This document shows positions 1 through 6,545 of a DNA stretch of 12,474 nucleotides, one piece after another. Both the position numbers and the translations under genes were made by a program. The notes under the pieces are model-generated. The model searched no databases and was not told the DNA's origin. It worked only from the letters and a program-made list of their open reading frames with translations. The stretch is from Actinomycetota bacterium (GTDB lineage Bacteria; Actinomycetota; UBA4738), in contig VAYG01000056.1 in assembly GCA_005885015.1 (NCBI GenBank), forward strand, positions 12,657-25,130, written 5' to 3'. Each line of letters begins with the position of its first letter. Within the stretch, counting starts at the first letter, position 1.

Positions 1-797
1 CCACGAACCACTTCTGGCTCTCCGCGGCGGACAGCGACCTGCTCCTGTGGGCCAAGGGCGTGGCCGTCAACGCCGGCATGGACGTGAGCATCGTCGAGCC
101 GGACGTGTGGCCGCTCCAGGTCCAGGGGCCCCGGTCGAAGGAGGTCATGGAGACGTTGTTCGGAGACGCCGTCGCGGGACTCCGCTACTACTTCTGCGCG
201 GAGGCCGAGGTCGACGGCATCCCCGTCGTGGTCAGCCGAACCGGGTGGACCGGCGAGGTCGGGTACGAGAGCTACCTGCGCGACTCCGGGCACGGCGATG
301 AGCTCTGGGAGCGGGTCATGGCGGCCGGCCGGCCTCATCAGATCCGGCCCATCGCCCCGTGTGAAGCCCGCAGGATCGAGGCCGGGATCTTCAACTACGG
401 CTCCGACATGACCCTGGAGAACAACCCGTACGAGATCAGCGGGATGGAACGCCTGGTCGACCTGGAGAAGGGCCCGTTCATCGGACGGGAGGCCCTGACC
501 AGGATCGCCACCGAAGGCGTCGGCCGGAAGCTCGTTGGGGTGAGGCTGGCCGGCCCGGCCCTTGCGGTCGAGCTGGCCGAGCCGTGGCCGGTGATGCGGG
601 ACGGCGTGCTGATCGGGAGAGTCACGGACGCCATCCATTCCCCTCGCTTGGACCAGAACATCGGGTACGCCTGGGTGCCCGCGGACGTGGCCAAGCCCGG
701 GACCTCGATCGAGGTGCACGGCCCGAACGGCCGGATCGACGCGACCGTGGCAGAGCTGCCCTTCCTCGACCCGAAGAAGCAGATCCCCGCGGCGTAG
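1..797 (+). CDS. GcvT/DmdA-like tetrahydrofolate-dependent methyl- or aminomethyltransferase, 5' truncated by window edge
   Basis: The reading frame is open from base 3, with codons starting at 3, 6 and so on, and ends at TAG 795-797. The real start lies upstream; the in-frame GTG at 60 is internal. The protein has the aminomethyltransferase (GcvT) fold signature. Visible parts are FWLSAADSDLLLWAKG near the left edge, EPDVWPLQVQGPRS, the GWTGEVGYE loop, RRIEAGIFNYGSDM, and a C-terminal barrel ending in PFLDPKK. The IEAG...NNPYE stretch and the FWLSAADSD stretch look more like DmdA-type (DMSP demethylase) and related catabolic GcvT homologues than the glycine-cleavage T protein. No gcvH or gcvP is next to it. 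Family members move a one-carbon group from an N- or S-methyl or aminomethyl donor to tetrahydrofolate in the cytoplasm. Family membership is firm. The exact substrate is unknown, and true DmdA activity is only one possibility. Confidence 0.88.
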   Translation, partial: TNHFWLSAADSDLLLWAKGVAVNAGMDVSIVEPDVWPLQVQGPRSKEVMETLFGDAVAGLRYYFCAEAEVDGIPVVVSRTGWTGEVGYESYLRDSGHGDELWERVMAAGRPHQIRPIAPCEARRIEAGIFNYGSDMTLENNPYEISGMERLVDLEKGPFIGREALTRIATEGVGRKLVGVRLAGPALAVELAEPWPVMRDGVLIGRVTDAIHSPRLDQNIGYAWVPADVAKPGTSIEVHGPNGRIDATVAELPFLDPKKQIPAA

Positions 798-812
798 GCG
801 CCACCGAACGGG

Positions 813-841
813 TTGCGCAAGTGCTGGCCCGGTGCTATATC
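813..841 (+). promoter_or_regulatory. candidate sigma70-type promoter for the potDBC-like operon
   Basis: TTGCGC (813-818) and TATATC (836-841) are separated by 17 bases. TGC directly precedes the second hexamer, giving an extended -10 look (TGCTATAT). It lies in the 106-base gap after the GcvT-like gene and about 60 bases before the binding-protein start. The -35 match is poor, only TTG. This is a visual match only. Confidence 0.35.
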
Positions 842-846
842 CCTCG

Positions 847-862
847 TTGAATCGCCGTTCAA
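847..862. promoter_or_regulatory. inverted repeat TTGAA-N6-TTCAA, possible operator at the potD-like promoter
   Basis: The arms TTGAA (847-851) and TTCAA (858-862) are perfect inverse complements around TCGCCG. The site begins about 6 bases after the candidate -10, so it would cover the expected transcription start, a usual repressor position. The core TGAA...TTCA is shared with the palindrome at 7742-7757, but the half-site spacing differs (6 versus 2 bases), so a common regulator is not established. Confidence 0.3.
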
Positions 863-866
863 AGTC

Positions 867-889
867 GGCGGGAGCCCTCGTATCCCGCC
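867..889 (+). other. GC-rich hairpin in the potD-like leader
   Basis: GGCGGGA (867-873) can pair with TCCCGCC (883-889) across a 9-base loop. The stem ends one base before the GAGAGGAGGA ribosome-binding region. No T-run follows, so it is not a typical intrinsic terminator. It could stabilise the transcript or modulate translation of the binding protein. Confidence 0.35.
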
Positions 890-893
890 AGAG

Positions 894-899
894 AGGAGG
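894..899 (+). promoter_or_regulatory. ribosome binding site AGGAGG deciding the GTG 904 start
   Basis: A full AGGAGG at 894-899 sits 4 bases before GTG 904. The longer reading frame could start at GTG 832, but that codon lies within the candidate promoter and has no comparable site, so 904 is preferred. Confidence 0.65.
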
Positions 900-903
900 A
901 GCG

Positions 904-2166
904 GTGGCGCACCCGCGGGAACGCGGCTCCTTCCGGCGGCAGTTGAGCCGCCGCGATTTCCTCAGGCAATCGGCCGGCGCGGCGGTGGCCTTCTCCAGCG
1001 CGGGGGCCTTCCTCGCCGCATGCGGTCACGCCAGCAATCCCAATCCGGGCGGGGGTGGCGGCGGGCCGTCGGCCAGCGCGTCGCTCCCGTTCCCGCTGGC
1101 CCGCCAGAACAACCCGGTGAAGTGGCCGATCTACGACGACAACCCGCCGATCGCGTCCAACCTGCAACCGGAGAAGAATGCCATCCTGAAGATCTACAAC
1201 TGGGAGGACTACCTCTGGCCGAAGGTCATGAAGGACTTCGGCAAGAAGTACGACTGCAAGGTCCAGCTCTCCACCTTCGGTGGGGTCGACGAAGCGCTCT
1301 CGAAGATCCGGACCGGCCAGCTCGACTTCGACGTCTACTTCCCCGACCCATCCCTGATCGGGAAGCTCATCGCGGCGAAGCTCATCCAGCCACTGAACCT
1401 CGACTACATCCCCAACCTGACGAACGTGTGGCCGAACCTGCAGGACCCCTTCTACGACAAGGGATCCCAGTACACGGTCCCCTACGTCATCTACACGACC
1501 GGGATCATGTGGAGAACCGACCACGTCAAGGACGACATCCCGGCCATGAGCAACCCCTACGAGATCTTCTGGGATTCCAAGTACAAGGGGAAGATCCACA
1601 TCTTCGACGACTACCGCGAGTCGATCGGCATGGGCCTGCTGAAGAACGGGATCACGGACCTGAACACCGAGGACACGGCGAAGATCAACCTCTCCAAGGA
1701 CGACCTGATGAAGACCATCGACGAGGTGCACGTCACACTGGACATCACAGACTGGACCGACCTCCCAGAAGGACGGTCCTGGATCCACCAGGCGTGGTCG
1801 GGGGACGTGGTCTCGGCGCAGTACTACATGCCCAAGGGGGTGTCGGCCAGCATCCTCCGGTACTGGTATCCGCCACAGGGCGGCGGGGCCATCGGCAGTG
1901 ACAACATCGCCATCCTGAAGGGTGGGAAGAACCCGGTGCTCGCCCACCTCTTCCTCAACTACCTGCTCGATTCCAAGGTGGCGTTCAACAACTTCTACAA
2001 CCTCACCGGGTATCAGCCGCCCATGAACGACATCGATACCCACCGGCTGGTCAGCGAGGGCGTCATCCCCAAGAATCTGGAGTCCACCGTGGTGCATCCC
2101 GAGGACTTCGACAAAGCTCTGGCACAGCGCCTACCAAGAGTACGCGGCGGGTGCCTGAGCGGGTAG
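904..2166 (+). CDS. potD: spermidine/putrescine-type ABC transporter substrate-binding lipoprotein (PotD-like), C-terminus apparently frameshifted
   Basis: This is the extracytoplasmic solute-binding subunit of an importer completed by the potB/C-like genes downstream and the potA-like gene on the other strand. From GTG 904 it reads 420 residues. The N-terminus carries a twin-arginine motif SRRDFL (residues 15-20), a hydrophobic stretch, and a lipobox LAAC with Cys40. This indicates Tat export and lipid anchoring, followed by a Gly-rich linker. The mature part has PotD-family features: LKIYNWEDYLWPKV, a DFDVYFPDPS strand, YTVPYVIYTTGIMW, and a C-lobe with GAIGSDNIAILKGGKNP and FLNYLLD. The last 17 residues (LAQRLPRVRG...) do not look like the family. 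Skipping one A at 2113-2115 gives KLWHSAYQEYAAGA and a TGA at 2156-2158, the expected ending. Substrate class (polyamine or another cationic or small organic solute) is inferred from family only. Confidence 0.92.
   Translation: MAHPRERGSFRRQLSRRDFLRQSAGAAVAFSSAGAFLAACGHASNPNPGGGGGGPSASASLPFPLARQNNPVKWPIYDDNPPIASNLQPEKNAILKIYNWEDYLWPKVMKDFGKKYDCKVQLSTFGGVDEALSKIRTGQLDFDVYFPDPSLIGKLIAAKLIQPLNLDYIPNLTNVWPNLQDPFYDKGSQYTVPYVIYTTGIMWRTDHVKDDIPAMSNPYEIFWDSKYKGKIHIFDDYRESIGMGLLKNGITDLNTEDTAKINLSKDDLMKTIDEVHVTLDITDWTDLPEGRSWIHQAWSGDVVSAQYYMPKGVSASILRYWYPPQGGGAIGSDNIAILKGGKNPVLAHLFLNYLLDSKVAFNNFYNLTGYQPPMNDIDTHRLVSEGVIPKNLESTVVHPEDFDKALAQRLPRVRGGCLSG
2113..2116 (+). other. probable one-base insertion (frameshift) near the 3' end of the potD-like gene
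   Basis: The bases read GAC AAA GCT CTG in the annotated frame. Dropping one A gives GAC AAG CTC TGG CAC and then a family-typical aromatic C-terminal helix ending at TGA 2156-2158. The corrected protein would be 417 residues and would overlap the permease GTG (2151) by 8 bases instead of 16. The cause could be a sequencing or assembly error in an A-run or a real mutation. A +1 recoding event is possible but has no support here. Confidence 0.75.
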
Positions 2167-3119
2167 AGAGGAAGCTCGGGCGCCGCCGGCGCCCTGCGGA
2201 CGGCGAGAGATCCAGGCTGGGTGGGGTCTGGTATCCGCGGTGGTTCTGGCCGTCCTTTGCCGTCCCTTCGACCGTGTGGCTCCTGTTCCTGTTCGTCCTT
2301 CCCTTCTACGTGATCGTGTGCGTGGCCCTCGGCACGGTTGATCCCATCTTCGGAAGCGCCCAGCCGCAGTGGGACCCGCTGCGGTGGGACTCCACCGCCA
2401 TGCGGTACGTGCTCAACCAGACGTTCCTGCGAGGGGGCATCTATCAGCCCGCGTTCATCCGCACGCTGGTCTACGTGGGGTCGGCGCTGGCGATGTGCCT
2501 GCTGATCGGGTACCCCGTGGCCTACTTCATCACCCGGCACGGCGGCCGGTGGAAGACGTGGCTCCTGCTCGGGCTGATCGCCCCGTTCTGGGTCAGCTAC
2601 CTGATGCGCATGCTGGCGTGGGTCAACCTCCTCCAGGACGACGGCCTGGTCAACACCGCGTTGCTTCGCCTGCACGTGATCGGTGCGCCCGTGCACTGGC
2701 TGGAGGGACAGAGCATCACCGTCATCCTCGGGCTGGTCTACGGTTACATCCCGTACATGATCCTGCCGCTGTACGGGTTCCTGGATCGCATCGATCCTTC
2801 GTTGCTCGAAGCGGCCCGCGATCTGGGAGCGAGTCCCACACGGACATTCCTCCAGGTGACCCTGCCCCTGTCGAAACAGGCCATCCTGGCCGGCAGCGTC
2901 ATCGTGACGCTGCCCATGTTCGGCGACTACTACACGGCCGACCTGCTCTCGAGCTCACCCCGGACCACGATGACAGGCAACCTCGTGGACCACGCGATCA
3001 ACAGCCCCTTCGTGACCAGAGCCGCAGGGCTGGTCCTGGTGATGATGATCGGGCTGCTGATCCCGATGCTGTACTACCTGTACGCCACCGCCAGGGCCAC
3101 CCGGGAGGCGGCCGGATGA
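2151..3119 (+). CDS. potB: ABC transporter permease, PotB-like
   Basis: This 322-residue inner-membrane permease has about six hydrophobic segments, near residues 38-62, 104-127, 136-160, 186-210, 242-262 and 288-313. The basic N-terminus is expected to be cytoplasmic. The binding-protein-dependent permease EAA loop, which docks onto the ATPase, is visible as LLEAARDLGASPTRTFLQVTLPLS at about 218-241. Other PotB-type hallmarks are SYLMRMLAWVNLL and PMFGDYYTADLLS. GTG 2151 is the only start that keeps the N-terminal segments; the next in-frame GTG falls inside the first membrane helix. The start lies within the end of the upstream gene and lacks a clear ribosome-binding site, so it probably relies on translational coupling. 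It pairs with the permease that follows to form the membrane channel. Confidence 0.93.
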   Translation: MPERVERKLGRRRRPADGERSRLGGVWYPRWFWPSFAVPSTVWLLFLFVLPFYVIVCVALGTVDPIFGSAQPQWDPLRWDSTAMRYVLNQTFLRGGIYQPAFIRTLVYVGSALAMCLLIGYPVAYFITRHGGRWKTWLLLGLIAPFWVSYLMRMLAWVNLLQDDGLVNTALLRLHVIGAPVHWLEGQSITVILGLVYGYIPYMILPLYGFLDRIDPSLLEAARDLGASPTRTFLQVTLPLSKQAILAGSVIVTLPMFGDYYTADLLSSSPRTTMTGNLVDHAINSPFVTRAAGLVLVMMIGLLIPMLYYLYATARATREAAG

Positions 3120-4054
3120 GCCAGGTGGTGACGGCGGCGCCGACCGAGCGGACCCGGCCGGCCCAGCCGCGACCCGGCCGCATCGGGGGCTGGCTGCGCA
3201 ACCCGTGGGGACGGCCCCGGTTCCTCCCCATGTTCGCCCTGCTCTACATGGTGTGGTCGCTGGCGCCGGTGGCCATCGCGGTGCTGTTCTCCTTCAACTC
3301 GGGGAGATCCAGGAGCGCGTGGCAGGGCTTCTCGATCCGCTGGTATTGGGGCGATCCGAGCCTCTCCGTCTGGCACGACCCCGCGCTCCGCTCGGCCCTG
3401 GCCCAGAGCCTGAAGCTGGCCTCGCTCACCATGCTGATCTCGGTGCCCCTCGGGGTCGCCTTCGCCATCGGGCTCGACCGGTGGCGGGGACGCGGCTCGG
3501 GCACCGCGAATTTCCTCATGCTGTTCTCGTTCGTGACACCGGAGCTCATCATGGGCGTCTCGCTGTTCCTGCTGTTCGTCAAGCTCTTCACGCTGGTCCG
3601 GCTGGGGACGACGGCGCAGCTTCTCGGCCTGATCACCTTCGAGATCGCCTATCCGGTCATCATCGTCCGAGCCAGGCTGCTGTCGATCGGCAAGGAGTAC
3701 GAAGAAGCGGCCATGGACCTGGGGGCGTCGCCGACGAAGGCGCTCCGGATGGTGCTGCTACCGCTATTGCTGCCGGCGATCTTCGCCAGCTTCGCCTTGG
3801 TGTTCGCCGACTCGATCGACGACTTCATCATCGTGCGGTATCTCTCGGCGGGCGCCGCCACCGAGACCATCCCCGTCAAGATCTACAGCACCGCCAGAGG
3901 ATCGCCGACCCCGGCCCTCAACGCGCTGGCCAGCATCATGCTCTTCTCCACCGTGATCGCCGTGACGCTCGCCCTGATCGTGTACCGGTCCCTGACGCGA
4001 GGCGAACGGAAAGGCGAGGGGATGGCGCTGCGCGACTTCGCCGCGCAGATCTGA
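3116..4054 (+). CDS. potC: ABC transporter permease, PotC-like
   Basis: This second channel subunit has 312 residues. The ATG at 3116 overlaps the stop of the first permease in an ATGA arrangement, and GGGAGG (3103-3108) sits 7 bases upstream, which fixes the start. A hydrophilic basic N-terminus of about 35 residues precedes roughly six membrane segments. The EAA loop is YEEAAMDLGASPTKALRMVL (about 195-214). The PotC hallmark DSIDDFIIVRYLSAG...TIPVKIYS is at about 232-258. The stop at 4052-4054 is only 3 bases from the stop of the convergent ATPase gene, so there is no room for an intergenic terminator. Confidence 0.93.
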   Translation: MSQVVTAAPTERTRPAQPRPGRIGGWLRNPWGRPRFLPMFALLYMVWSLAPVAIAVLFSFNSGRSRSAWQGFSIRWYWGDPSLSVWHDPALRSALAQSLKLASLTMLISVPLGVAFAIGLDRWRGRGSGTANFLMLFSFVTPELIMGVSLFLLFVKLFTLVRLGTTAQLLGLITFEIAYPVIIVRARLLSIGKEYEEAAMDLGASPTKALRMVLLPLLLPAIFASFALVFADSIDDFIIVRYLSAGAATETIPVKIYSTARGSPTPALNALASIMLFSTVIAVTLALIVYRSLTRGERKGEGMALRDFAAQI

Positions 4055-4057
4055 GCC

Positions 4058-5146
4058 TCAGGTGGAGGAATCCTGGTCGGGCAGGACCCGGAGGGCGCCC
4101 GGGGGGAAATGCACGCTGACGGGGGTCCCCTGCTCGAACCCGGGGGTGTCTCCCTCGTTCTTCAACAGCGCCTGGATGGGCTCACCGGGAGCGAGGCGCA
4201 CGAACACCTGGGTCGTCGCTCCCACGTACACGACCCGCTCGACCATGCCGGGGAGGCGGTTCTGGCCCTCCGTCCCGAAGGGCTCGAGCTCCACGCGCTC
4301 GGGCCGGATGACCAGCCGCACCCGGCCGCTCGCCCCGGTCTCGCCGCGGCCGGCCATGAGCACGAACTCGCCCAACCGCACGCGGCATCGCCCGTCCTCC
4401 TGCCCCTCGGCGGTCGCGCCCATGAGGTTCGACACGCCCAGGAAGTCGGCGACGTAGGAGTTCGCCGGCTCGTCGTACACCTCCACGGGCGGGCCGATCT
4501 GCTCGATGTGGCCGTTGGACATCACGGCAAGCCGGTCGGACATCGTGAGCGCCTCTTCCTGGTCGTGGGTCACGTAGATGAACGTGATCCCCACGGTCTC
4601 CTGGATCCCCTTCAGTTCGAGCTGCAGGGCCTTGCGAAGCTTCGCGTCCAGCGCCCCCAGCGGCTCGTCGAGCAACAGCACCGAGGGGTGCAACACCAGG
4701 GCCCGGGCCAGTGCCACCCGCTGCTGCTGGCCCCCGGACAGCTGCGAGGGCCGGCGCCGCTCCATACCCTCCAACCTGACCAGGGCCAGGGCATCCGAGA
4801 CGAGCCGGCGGGCCTCGGGCTTCGGCACCTCCTTGAACCGCAGCCCGAACGCCACGTTGTCGTACACGTTGAGATGGGGGAACAGCGCGTAGCTCTGGAA
4901 GACCGTGTTGACCTTGCGGCGATGGGGCGGCGTCTGGGCCATGTCGACGCCGTCCAGGAGGATGCGTCCCTCGGTGGGGCGCTCGAACCCTGCGATGAGC
5001 CGGAGGGTGGTGGTCTTGCCGCAGCCGGACGGCCCGAGGAGCGAGAAGAACTCCCCGCCGGCCACGTCCAGGTTGATCCCGTCGACGGCCGTGACGTCGG
5101 CGAAGCGCTTGACCAGGTCGATGAGCCGGACCTCGCCTCCGGGCAT
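4058..5146 (-). CDS. potA: spermidine/putrescine-type ABC transporter ATP-binding protein (PotA-like)
   Basis: This cytoplasmic ATPase of 362 residues drives the importer. All nucleotide-binding motifs are intact: Walker A GPSGCGKTT (38-46), Q-loop Gln84 in VFQSYALFP, signature LSGGQQQR (136-143), Walker B VLLLDE (156-161), D-loop GALD and switch His194. The C-terminal third is a TOBE-type regulatory domain typical of PotA/CUT1 ATPases. It is encoded on the strand opposite its binding protein and permeases, as the last gene of the amidohydrolase, acyl-CoA dehydrogenase and aminotransferase operon. It starts 3 bases after the aminotransferase stop and has no evident ribosome-binding site of its own, suggesting coupled translation. 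A possible alternative is that it serves another permease pair, but the convergent potDBC set 3 bases away makes a shared transporter the likely reading. Confidence 0.93.
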   Translation of the reverse strand: MPGGEVRLIDLVKRFADVTAVDGINLDVAGGEFFSLLGPSGCGKTTTLRLIAGFERPTEGRILLDGVDMAQTPPHRRKVNTVFQSYALFPHLNVYDNVAFGLRFKEVPKPEARRLVSDALALVRLEGMERRRPSQLSGGQQQRVALARALVLHPSVLLLDEPLGALDAKLRKALQLELKGIQETVGITFIYVTHDQEEALTMSDRLAVMSNGHIEQIGPPVEVYDEPANSYVADFLGVSNLMGATAEGQEDGRCRVRLGEFVLMAGRGETGASGRVRLVIRPERVELEPFGTEGQNRLPGMVERVVYVGATTQVFVRLAPGEPIQALLKNEGDTPGFEQGTPVSVHFPPGALRVLPDQDSST

Positions 5147-5149
5147 GGC

Positions 5150-6529
5150 TCAGGAGCGTAACGCGCCGGCGAAGCGTTCGAAATTCCCCAGGAACCGCTC
5201 CACGTCCTCCGGCCGGTGCTGGACCGAGAGCATCCACTGCTCCGTCTTCCCCCACGGCGGGAGGAGCACGCCGCCGGCCATCTGGTAGAGCCAGTGGCAG
5301 TGGCTGAACCGGTCGTCGATCGCAAGGAACTCCCTGTAGTTGCGCACCGGCGTCGGCGAGAACGTGACGCAGCCCTTGGCCCCCATGGCCACGACGTGCG
5401 CGGGCAACCCGGTTTCCCCGATGACCCGCTCGATCCCTGCCGCCATCTGATCCCGCAGCGCGTCGATGTGCTGGTAGGCCTCGTCGGTCAGGATCTCGGT
5501 GAGGACCACCCTGGCGGCGGCCATGAGCAGTGGGTTCCCGTTGAACGTGCCCACCTGGTCGTAGTCGCGGCGGACGATGCAGTCCATCACTTCGGCCGTC
5601 CCGCCGATGGCCGCGCCCGACAGCCCGCCGCCCATCGCCTTGGCCAGGCACACGATGTCAGGGGTCACCCCGTACAGGCCGGTGGCCCCCCCGGGCCCGA
5701 CCGTGAGCCCCGTCTTCACCTCGTCGTAGGCCAGCAGCGCCCCGTGGCGACGGGTGATCTCCCGGGTTCCCTCCAGATACCCCGGGTCCGGCGGGATGAT
5801 CCCGGCGTTCATCATCACCGGCTCCACGATCAGTCCGGCGATCTCGCCGTCGTGCTCGGCGAAGACTCGTTCGAGCGCGGGGAGGTCGTTGAAGGGGACG
5901 ACGATGGTGAGGCGGACGATCTCCGGCGGGATCCCCGTGCTGGCCGGCGCGCTCCACGGATGGTCGGGAGGACCGAGCTCCTCCAGCGGCTCGTACACCG
6001 AGACCTGCACCGAGTCGTGATGACCGTGGTAGGTCCCTTCCACCTTCACGACCTTCCACCGTCCGGTGGCCGCCCGCATCAGGTGCACCGCGTCCATCGT
6101 CGCTTCGGTCCCGGAGTTGGCGAACCGCCACAGGGGCAGGCCGAAACGCCCGGCCAGGTTCTCCGCGACCACGATGGCGTCCTCCGTCGGCTGGGCGAAG
6201 TGGGTCCCTTTCGCGGCCCGGGCGCTCACCGCCTCGACGACCTTGGGGTGGGCGTGGCCGGCGGCCATCACGCCGTAGCCGCCGTGGAGGTCCACGTATT
6301 CGTTCCCGTCGGCGTCGAAGACCCTCGATCCCTTCCCGTGGCTGATCCAGATGGGCTGGGGACGGGAGATCTGCCAGCTCGAGGTCACCCCGCCGGCGAG
6401 CGACCGGTTGGCTCGGGAGGCCAGCTCCGCGGACCGGCGCTGGCGGGAGAGGAAGATCGTCTCCTGCTCGGCGATCAGCCGGTCGAGCCGGTGGAGGTCC
6501 CGCTCCGTGACCTGGGTGGTGAGGGCCAT
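5150..6529 (-). CDS. class III PLP-dependent aminotransferase, glutamate-1-semialdehyde aminomutase-like
   Basis: This 459-residue cytoplasmic fold-type I PLP enzyme has the GSA-aminomutase layout. It shows LAGGVTSSWQ near 45-53, NSGTEAT (138-144) for the PLP phosphate, EGTYHGHHD (164-172) for ring stacking, EPV near 236, and an AYDEVKTG segment with Asp269. The Schiff-base lysine is predicted at Lys297 in CLAKAMGGGLSG. It is longer than a typical HemL (about 430) because of an N-terminal extension, and has YDEVKTGL where HemL usually has FDEVMTGFR. It also sits in a catabolic cluster, so a haem-biosynthesis role is unlikely. Related enzymes transaminate omega- or beta-amino acids. ATG 6529 is supported by GGAGG 9 bases upstream. 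It is 16 bases after the acyl-CoA dehydrogenase and 3 bases before the ATPase gene. The amino donor and acceptor are unknown. Confidence 0.9.
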   Translation of the reverse strand: MALTTQVTERDLHRLDRLIAEQETIFLSRQRRSAELASRANRSLAGGVTSSWQISRPQPIWISHGKGSRVFDADGNEYVDLHGGYGVMAAGHAHPKVVEAVSARAAKGTHFAQPTEDAIVVAENLAGRFGLPLWRFANSGTEATMDAVHLMRAATGRWKVVKVEGTYHGHHDSVQVSVYEPLEELGPPDHPWSAPASTGIPPEIVRLTIVVPFNDLPALERVFAEHDGEIAGLIVEPVMMNAGIIPPDPGYLEGTREITRRHGALLAYDEVKTGLTVGPGGATGLYGVTPDIVCLAKAMGGGLSGAAIGGTAEVMDCIVRRDYDQVGTFNGNPLLMAAARVVLTEILTDEAYQHIDALRDQMAAGIERVIGETGLPAHVVAMGAKGCVTFSPTPVRNYREFLAIDDRFSHCHWLYQMAGGVLLPPWGKTEQWMLSVQHRPEDVERFLGNFERFAGALRS

Positions 6530-6545
6530 CTCCTAGGTCCTCCGC

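Noticed and set aside
859..2097. Long minus-strand open frame opposite the binding-protein gene (412 codons)
   Set aside because: It is the complement of a clearly coding gene. Its Val/Asp/Arg-rich, low-complexity translation shows no domain and no ribosome-binding site. High GC content produces such shadow frames throughout this window.
4051..4061. CTGAG-C-CTCAG dyad covering both convergent stop codons, possible bidirectional terminator
   Set aside because: The loop would be a single base, the stem is only 5 base pairs and no T-run flanks it. The symmetry follows partly from two TGA stops facing each other.
4109..5161. Long plus-strand open frame opposite the ATPase gene (350 codons)
   Set aside because: It mirrors the ATPase codons and yields a His/Leu/Pro-rich translation without recognisable motifs, so it is a shadow of the minus-strand gene.
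5150..6529. HemL (haem biosynthesis) assignment for the aminotransferase
   Set aside because: It has an N-terminal extension, YDEVKTGL in place of FDEVMTGFR, and a catabolic/transport neighbourhood with no haem genes.
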